A stretch of 10,412 bases of DNA, taken from positions 1-10,412 of the forward strand of contig JBIQID010000115.1 of NCBI GenBank assembly GCA_044508215.1. The letters are read 5' to 3'. How positions within the stretch are numbered: position 1 is the stretch's first letter; every line of letters starts with the position of its first letter. The position numbers were made by a program, and so were the translations under genes. Origin of the DNA: JAEZFI01 sp044508215 (GTDB lineage: Bacteria > Actinomycetota > Acidimicrobiia > Acidimicrobiales > Microtrichaceae). Shown here in pieces: positions 6,197-10,412 of this stretch. Below the pieces are notes generated by a model, which saw nothing but the letters and a program-made list of their open reading frames with translations, did no database searches and was not told where the DNA came from.

Positions 6197-7077
6197 GCCC
6201 GCCTCACCTGCTTCGAGCCGAAGAGGCCCTGCGGGCGGAACATCAGCACCACGAGGATGAGGATCACCGCCGGGGCCAACCGCATCTCCTTCAGGGCGTC
6301 GACGTAGCGCGGGACCACCTCGGTGAGGATGCCCACACTGATGCCGCCGACGATCGCCCCGCCGAGCGAGTCGAAGCCGCCGATCGTCATCGCGGCGAAG
6401 GCGGAGATCAGGATCGGGAGGAAGAGGTCGGCGCTCATCGCCGACTCGGGGGCGGCGAACGTGCCGGCGATCGCGCCGATCGCTCCGGCGAGGCCCCAGC
6501 TGATCACCAGCACCCGAGCCACCGGCACGCCGGCCAGCCCGGACGACTCGGGGTTCGAGGCGACGGCCCGCATGGCGAGCCCGATCTTCGTGTAGCGGAA
6601 CACGGCGACCAGCACGGCGGCCTCGAGGAGCAGCACCCCCACCACGCCCAGCTGCTGCCACCGCACGGCGACGTCGCCCACCGAGAACGACGAGCTGCCG
6701 AAGAAGCGGTCGAACACCTTCGTCTCGGCGCCCCAGATCAGCCCGGCGGTGTTGTTCAGCACCAGGAGCAGGCCGATCGTGACGATCACGAGCTGCAGCG
6801 GGACCGTGGCCGGGTCGCCCACCGGTTGCACCGCGATCCGTTGGAGGATGGCGCCGAACAGGAACCCCGAGACCATGCCGATGAGGAGCGCGACGAGGAG
6901 CGGGATCCCGACCTCGTGGCACTGCCACACCACGAAGGTGGCGAGCATCGCGATCTCGCCCTGGGCGAAGTTCAGGAGCCCGGTCGACCGGTAGATGATC
7001 ACGAGGCTCATGGCGACCATCGCGATGATCGAGCCGTTCGCGATGCCGATCACGCAGTACTGGAGGAAGTTGCTCAC
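6193..7077 (-). CDS. livH: Branched-chain amino acid-type ABC transporter permease LivH
   Basis: 294 residues starting with a GTG at 7077, which overlaps the livF stop as GTGA (7074-7077). The length is normal for LivH. The N-terminus MSNFLQYCVIGIANGSIIAM, YRSTGLLNFAQGEIAMLATF, and the coupling-loop region RYTKIGLAMRAVASNPESSGLAGVPVARVLVISWGLAGAIGAIAG are typical of the family. So is the C-terminal ILILVVLMFRPQGLFG. About eight helices are visible. It pairs with LivM to form the translocation pathway. The frame remains open upstream to 7440, opposite livF; I reject that extension because the family N-terminus and the overlap junction fix the start at 7077. Confidence 0.95.
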   Translation of the reverse strand: MSNFLQYCVIGIANGSIIAMVAMSLVIIYRSTGLLNFAQGEIAMLATFVVWQCHEVGIPLLVALLIGMVSGFLFGAILQRIAVQPVGDPATVPLQLVIVTIGLLLVLNNTAGLIWGAETKVFDRFFGSSSFSVGDVAVRWQQLGVVGVLLLEAAVLVAVFRYTKIGLAMRAVASNPESSGLAGVPVARVLVISWGLAGAIGAIAGTFAAPESAMSADLFLPILISAFAAMTIGGFDSLGGAIVGGISVGILTEVVPRYVDALKEMRLAPAVILILVVLMFRPQGLFGSKQVRRA

Positions 7078-7787
7078 GAGGCACCGCCCAGGTAGGCGTC
7101 TCTGATCGAGGTGTCGGCGGCCAGCTCCTCCGCAGTGCCCTGCGTGACGATCGAGCCGGATTCGAGCACGTAGCCCCGCGACGCGAAGTCGAGCGCGAGG
7201 TTGGCGTTCTGCTCCACCACCAGCACGGCGGTGCCGGTGTCGCGCACCAGCTCGGCCACCCGGTCGAAGACCTCGCGGGTGACCAGCGGCGCCAACCCGA
7301 GGGAGGGCTCGTCGAGGAGCACCAGCTTCGGACGGCTCATGAACGCCCGGGCGATCGCGAGCATCTGCTGCTCGCCGCCGCTCATGGACCCGGCGGTCTG
7401 GTCGCTCCGCTCGCCCAGGCGGGGGAACACCTCGAACCACCGGTCGATGTCGTTGTCGACGTCGCGGTCGCGGCGGGTGTAGGCGCCCACCTGGAGGTTC
7501 TCGCGCACCGTCAGCTCGGTGATCGTCCCGCGGCCCTGGGGCACGTGCGCCATGCCGGCCCGCACCAGCGCGTCGGGACGGCTCTTCACGATGGAGCGGC
7601 CGGCGAACTCGATGGTGCCGGTTCGGGGGATCATCCCGGAGATCGCTCGGAGGGTGGTGGTCTTGCCCGCACCGTTGGCGCCGAGCACCACCACGGCCTC
7701 GCCCTCGTCGACGGTCAGCGACACGCCCCGGAGGACGTCGACGATGCCGTAGCCGGCCTGCAGGTCGGAGACCTCGAGGAGGCTCAT
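7074..7787 (-). CDS. livF: Branched-chain amino acid-type ABC transporter ATP-binding protein LivF
   Basis: 237 residues, the usual LivF length. Walker A is GANGAGKT at residues 36-43, the Q-loop is Gln84 in HVPQGRG, the ABC signature is MSGGEQQ at 135-141, and Walker B is LVLLDEP at 155-161. The switch position reads VEQN (Gln193 in place of the usual His), which is normal for LivF rather than a defect. It is cytoplasmic and should form a heterodimer with LivG to power import. The ATG overlaps the livG stop as ATGA (7784-7787), and its own stop overlaps the livH start. Confidence 0.96.
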   Translation of the reverse strand: MSLLEVSDLQAGYGIVDVLRGVSLTVDEGEAVVVLGANGAGKTTTLRAISGMIPRTGTIEFAGRSIVKSRPDALVRAGMAHVPQGRGTITELTVRENLQVGAYTRRDRDVDNDIDRWFEVFPRLGERSDQTAGSMSGGEQQMLAIARAFMSRPKLVLLDEPSLGLAPLVTREVFDRVAELVRDTGTAVLVVEQNANLALDFASRGYVLESGSIVTQGTAEELAADTSIRDAYLGGAS

Positions 7788-8542
7788 GCCGGCCCGCCCA
7801 GGTACGCGCTGATCACCGCTGGGTCCTGGCGGACCACCTCGGGCGGTCCTTCGGCGATCTTCTGGCCGAACTCCATCACGACCACGTGGTCGGAGATCGA
7901 CATCACCATCGCCATGTGGTGCTCGACCAGGAGGACGGAGAGCGAGAACTCGTCGCGCAGGCGGCGGATCATCTCACCGAGCGCGTCGACCTCGCTGTGG
8001 GTGAGGCCGCTGGCGGGCTCGTCGAGCATCAGCAGCTTCGGCTCGCTCATGAGGCCGCGGACCAGCTCGATCCGCTTCAGCGTCCCGTACGGAAGGCCGT
8101 GGCACGGAGCGTGCGCGACCGAGGCGAGGTCGAGCAGCTCGAGCAGCTCGAGCCCCCGTGCCCGTGCCGCCCGCTGCGACGGGTTGGGGAGGCCGAGCGC
8201 CCCCGCCCAGAACCCGCCGCGGGTCCGGCTGTAGGCACCGATCACGACGTTGTCGATCACGGAGAGGCCCGGCACCAGCGCCAGGTTCTGGAACGTCCGG
8301 GCGATGCCCGCCGAGGCGATCTTGTGGGCGGGCAGGGAGAGGAGGTCCTGTCCGTCGAAGCGCACCGTGCCGTGCGTCGGCTCGTAGAGGCGGCTCACCA
8401 CGTTGAAGAGCGTGGTCTTGCCGGCCCCGTTCGGCCCGATGAGCGCGCTGATCTCACCCGCCTGGAGGTCGAAGCTGAGCGAGTCGAGCGCCACGACGCC
8501 GCCGAAGCGGACGCCGACGTCACGCACCTCCAACAGCGCCAA
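7784..8542 (-). CDS. livG: Branched-chain amino acid-type ABC transporter ATP-binding protein LivG
   Basis: 252 residues from the TTG at 8542. Walker A is GPNGAGKT at residues 36-43, the Q-loop is Gln85 in RTFQNLALV, Walker B is LLMLDEP at 170-176, and the switch His208 lies in LLVEHHM. The signature region reads LPYGTLKR, the divergent form usual in LivG. The SAYLGG end is also typical. This is the first gene of the transporter cluster. Start choice: GGGGGAGG (8548-8555) lies 5 nt before the TTG, ideal spacing, whereas the in-frame GTG at 8548 overlaps that site and would leave no spacer. A GTG start would add two residues only. The promoter should lie in the 8549-8701 gap. Confidence 0.95.
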   Translation of the reverse strand: MALLEVRDVGVRFGGVVALDSLSFDLQAGEISALIGPNGAGKTTLFNVVSRLYEPTHGTVRFDGQDLLSLPAHKIASAGIARTFQNLALVPGLSVIDNVVIGAYSRTRGGFWAGALGLPNPSQRAARARGLELLELLDLASVAHAPCHGLPYGTLKRIELVRGLMSEPKLLMLDEPASGLTHSEVDALGEMIRRLRDEFSLSVLLVEHHMAMVMSISDHVVVMEFGQKIAEGPPEVVRQDPAVISAYLGGPA

Positions 8543-8701
8543 CGACACCTCCCCCTTCGACCCGGTTCTCCGACAGCATCCCTGACCGAACCCGTGGCGC
8601 GAAGCCCCGGGGCTCGGATCGGTACGGGAAAGCTACCCGCGCGGCGGGACCGCCAAGCGGAACCGTCCTCCTGGCTGCCGAGCCGGCGTCGTCGCGCCGC
8701 C
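8543..8701. promoter_or_regulatory. Intergenic region upstream of livG, with a 12-bp palindrome
   Basis: About 155 bp separate the mreB stop from livG, the only sizeable gap on this strand in the right half. The liv promoter is expected here. A perfect 12-bp palindrome, AGCCCCGGGGCT, sits at 8603-8614, about 60 bp before the livG start, where a repressor or activator could bind. A loose -10 (TAGCTT, minus strand) can be picked upstream of the palindrome, but its -35 spacing is poor, so I do not assign one. Confidence 0.35.
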
Positions 8702-8712
8702 TCAGCGGCGCG
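8693..8712 (-). terminator. Perfect 8-bp GC hairpin enclosing the mreB stop codon
   Basis: CGCGCCGC at 8693-8700 pairs exactly with GCGGCGCG at 8705-8712 across a 4-nt loop. On the transcript the loop reads UGAG, so the UGA stop (8702-8704) is in the loop. No U-tract follows. It could be a non-canonical terminator or an mRNA-stabilising 3' structure separating mreB from liv; the stem is long enough to be notable even in this GC-rich sequence. Confidence 0.4.
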
Positions 8713-9706
8713 TGTCCATGAACATCACGCGCAGCGACTCGTAGGACTCCACGACCCGCCCGGCACCCAGCACGACGGACTCGAGTGGCTGCCGCACCAG
8801 GCGCACGTCGACGCCGGTGGCCTTCGACAGCCGGATGTCGAGGCCCCGGAGCATCGCGCCGCCGCCCACCAGGTGGATGCCCTGGATGATCACGTCCTGG
8901 GCCAGCTCGGGCGGCGCCTCCCCGAGGCAGGCGAGCACCGAGTCGACGATGGTGCTCACCGGCTCGGCGATCGCGTACCGCACCTCTTCGGGCGTGAGCA
9001 CCACCACCCGTGGGAGCCCGGTGATCAGCTCGCGGCCCCGCACCTCGGCGCGGAACTCGTCGGGGGTCTCGTGCGCCGAGCCGATCGCGACCTTGATCTC
9101 CTCCGCGGTCTGCTCGCCGATGGCGATCCCGTGCTCGCGGCGGATGTAGTTGATGATCGCCGCGTCGAGGTCGAACGACCCGACGCGCACCGCCTCGAGC
9201 GCCACGATGCCGCCGAGCGAGATGAGCGCCGTCTCGGACGTGCCGCCGCCGATGTCGACGACCATGTTGGCGATCGGCTCGTTGATCGGCAGCCCGGCAC
9301 CGATCGCCGCCGCCATCGGCTGCTCGATGAGGTGGGCGTCGGCAGCGCCGGCCCGCTTGGTGGCCTCGATCACCGCCCGTCGCTCGACCGCGGTGATGGC
9401 CGACGGCACGCAGATCACCACGCGGGGACGGTTGAACCTGCTCACGCCCACACGCTTGAGCAGCAGGCGGATCATCTCCTGGGTGACCTCGAAGTCGGTG
9501 ATCGCGCCCTTCCGCAGGGGACGGACCGCCACGATGTGCCCCGGCGTGCGGCCGATCATGTGCCACGCGTCGCGGCCCATCGCGAGCACTTCCTTGTTGC
9601 GGCTGTTCAGCGCGATGACCGTCGGCTCGTTGAGGACGATGCCCTCGCCGCGCGCGTAGACCAGGGTGTTCGCGGTGCCCAGGTCGATGGCGAGGTCGCG
9701 CGCCAC
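8702..9706 (-). CDS. mreB: Rod shape-determining actin homologue MreB
   Basis: 334 residues, a normal MreB length. The ATPase signatures of the actin fold are intact. Phosphate-1 is AIDLGTANTLVY (residues 6-17), followed by NEPTVIAL. VICVPSAITAVERRAV lies near 97-112, HLIEQPMAAAIGAG carries the catalytic Glu128, phosphate-2 is VVDIGGGTSE (149-158), and the adenosine motif is HLVGGGAMLRGLD (278-290). MreB filaments under the membrane direct lateral cell-wall synthesis. The GTG start at 9706 has no Shine-Dalgarno and begins 1 nt after the TGA of the upstream microprotein gene, which points to translational coupling. The usual partners mreC, mreD, rodA and pbp2 are not next to it: the downstream neighbour is livG and the upstream genes are the microprotein and moaE. 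It may be a second, stand-alone MreB. Confidence 0.94.
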   Translation of the reverse strand: MARDLAIDLGTANTLVYARGEGIVLNEPTVIALNSRNKEVLAMGRDAWHMIGRTPGHIVAVRPLRKGAITDFEVTQEMIRLLLKRVGVSRFNRPRVVICVPSAITAVERRAVIEATKRAGAADAHLIEQPMAAAIGAGLPINEPIANMVVDIGGGTSETALISLGGIVALEAVRVGSFDLDAAIINYIRREHGIAIGEQTAEEIKVAIGSAHETPDEFRAEVRGRELITGLPRVVVLTPEEVRYAIAEPVSTIVDSVLACLGEAPPELAQDVIIQGIHLVGGGAMLRGLDIRLSKATGVDVRLVRQPLESVVLGAGRVVESYESLRVMFMDTRR

Positions 9707-9707
9707 G

Positions 9708-9878
9708 TCAGGCCCGGTGCTGCGGGTCGCGCTCTTGTGGCGCCAGTGCTCGGAGGTGTGCGGCGAAGTCGTCGATCGACTGGTGCGGCGAGGTCTTCGG
9801 CCGGTGCCTGATCGCCACGACCAGCGAACCGACGAGGCTCAGCACCACTGCGATCCCCAGGAAGACCAGTGCGTTCAT
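9708..9878 (-). CDS. 56-residue single-pass membrane microprotein between moaE and mreB
   Basis: The ATG at 9878 overlaps the moaE stop as ATGA (9875-9878), and a GGAGG (9886-9890) lies 7 nt upstream inside the end of moaE. The product has one N-terminal helix (residues about 3-24, LVFLGIAVVLSLVGSLVVAI). A short basic patch (RHRPK) and a polar cytoplasmic-looking tail (HQSIDDFAAHLRALAPQERD) follow. I recognise no family. Its stop is 1 nt from the mreB start, so the two proteins are probably made together. A membrane anchor or regulator for MreB is a possible role, inferred from position only. The frame is open upstream to 9965, but the 29 extra Arg/Gly-rich residues are shadow of moaE. Confidence 0.7.
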   Translation of the reverse strand: MNALVFLGIAVVLSLVGSLVVAIRHRPKTSPHQSIDDFAAHLRALAPQERDPQHRA

Positions 9879-10366
9879 CCTGCGACCTCCACGTCGCCAC
9901 GCTCCACGTCGTCGACCTCCACGAGGTGCTGCGGCTCGAGCCCCCAGCTCTCGCCACCCTCCCAACGCTCCCGCTTCCAGATCGGGACGGTCCGCTTCAG
10001 GGCGTCAATGCCGAACCGTGCTGCATCGAAGGCCTCGTCGCGGTGGGGCGACGACGCGACCACCACCACGGCCGACTCACCGATCGGGACATCACCCACG
10101 CGGTGCAGGATCGCCAGGCGCTCGACGGCGGGCCACCGGCGGGACGCCTCGACCGCAAGGTCGTCCATGCGGGCCAGGGCACCGTCGCGGTACGCCTCGT
10201 AGGAGAGCTGTTCGACACCGGGGCGCCCCGGCGAGTGGTCGCGCGCGTTGCCGCAGAACGTCACGACCGCGCCGCACGACGGCAGCGATGCCCAGGAGAT
10301 GGCCGCCTCCACCGGGAGGGGGCCTTCGACCAGGTCGAGCCACGTGGCGCCGGCGGGAGGGTTCAC
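9875..10366 (-). CDS. moaE: Molybdopterin synthase catalytic subunit MoaE
   Basis: 163 residues from a GTG at 10366. MoaE, with the sulfur-carrying MoaD, inserts the dithiolene sulfurs into precursor Z (cyclic pyranopterin monophosphate) to make molybdopterin in the cytoplasm. Family features are present: GAVVTFCGNARDHSPG with Arg42, LSYEAYRDGAL, LAILHRVGDVPIGESAVVVVASSPHRDEAFDA, and KRTVPIWKRE with Lys124 and Lys131. Those residues correspond in place and 7-residue spacing to the catalytic Lys119 and Lys126 of the E. coli enzyme. The C-terminus has a tail of about 28 residues beyond the core motif. No moaD or other molybdenum cofactor gene is in the window. The start has no ribosome binding site, but a TACGAT box ends 8 nt upstream, fitting leaderless transcription. 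It heads the moaE-microprotein-mreB group. Confidence 0.94.
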   Translation of the reverse strand: MNPPAGATWLDLVEGPLPVEAAISWASLPSCGAVVTFCGNARDHSPGRPGVEQLSYEAYRDGALARMDDLAVEASRRWPAVERLAILHRVGDVPIGESAVVVVASSPHRDEAFDAARFGIDALKRTVPIWKRERWEGGESWGLEPQHLVEVDDVERGDVEVAG

Positions 10367-10374
10367 GGGGACCC

Positions 10375-10380
10375 ATCGTA
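10375..10380 (-). promoter_or_regulatory. Probable -10 box for leaderless transcription of moaE
   Basis: On the minus strand this reads TACGAT, a good TANNNT -10 match, ending 8 nt before the GTG at 10366. A start of transcription at or next to the GTG would give a leaderless mRNA, common in actinobacteria. No clear -35 is seen. It is the only visible promoter candidate ahead of moaE-microprotein-mreB. Confidence 0.45.
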
Positions 10381-10412
10381 GGGAGCGGGCGCCCCGGGCA
10401 CGCAGCCGCCTC

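Noticed and set aside
8549..8692. A small gene between mreB and livG
   Set aside because: No open frame with a start, ribosome binding site or sensible composition was seen; the region is better read as regulatory.
7886..9811. 641-residue plus-strand open frame opposite livG and mreB
   Set aside because: Antisense to two genes with intact catalytic motifs; His/Arg/Asp-rich with no recognisable domain.
1..10412. CRISPR array, tRNA/rRNA, insertion sequence, toxin-antitoxin or defence system
   Set aside because: No regularly spaced repeats, cloverleaf-like sequence, transposase motifs or terminal inverted repeats were found. Gene content is ordinary housekeeping and transport.

Overview
This is a GC-rich chromosomal segment with strong C/G preference at third codon positions. 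It looks like a draft assembly or MAG scaffold from a high-GC actinobacterium. The support is a DivIVA-type coiled-coil protein, an actinobacterial-style lipoprotein signal ending ACGGDDD, frequent GTG starts, and two genes whose only visible start signal is a TANNNT box 7 to 8 nt upstream (leaderless transcription). The presence of MreB beside DivIVA-like genes would fit an Acidimicrobiia-type lineage, but that placement is inference.

Layout, left to right. (1) Positions 1-595, minus: the N-terminal 198 residues of a DivIVA-domain coiled-coil protein that runs off the left edge. (2) 658-1779, minus: a membrane-anchored PDZ plus Lon-type (S16) Ser/Lys protease of the YlbL family. (3) 1760-2047, plus: a two-helix membrane protein that overlaps the protease start divergently. 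(4) 2129-2859, minus: an unrecognised protein with a conserved-looking N-terminal domain and a Pro-rich tail. It is interrupted by a 100-N scaffold gap whose two sides are the same 55 bp; collapsing the duplicate restores a single 191-residue frame. (5) 2954-3673, plus: a HEAT-repeat protein. (6) 3684-8542, minus: a complete branched-chain amino acid-type ABC importer, transcribed livG-livF-livH-livM-substrate-binding lipoprotein. The first three junctions are 4-bp start/stop overlaps, and the binding protein has its own ribosome binding site. (7) 8702-10366, minus: moaE, a 56-residue membrane microprotein and mreB, tightly packed and apparently translationally coupled.

How the genes work together: the liv cluster is a full importer (two ATPases, two permeases, one binding lipoprotein). 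The DivIVA-like protein, YlbL-type protease and MreB all belong to envelope, growth or division biology, but the window shows no shared operon for them. MoaE is the catalytic subunit of molybdopterin synthase, with no MoaD partner in the window. mreB sits outside the usual mreBCD cluster.

No mobile element, CRISPR array, RNA gene or defence island is visible. I see no convincing new multi-gene system. The most useful observations are the spurious assembly gap and repaired gene, the moaE-microprotein-mreB arrangement, and a few small repeat and hairpin structures. No stretch longer than about 155 bases lacks a gene.
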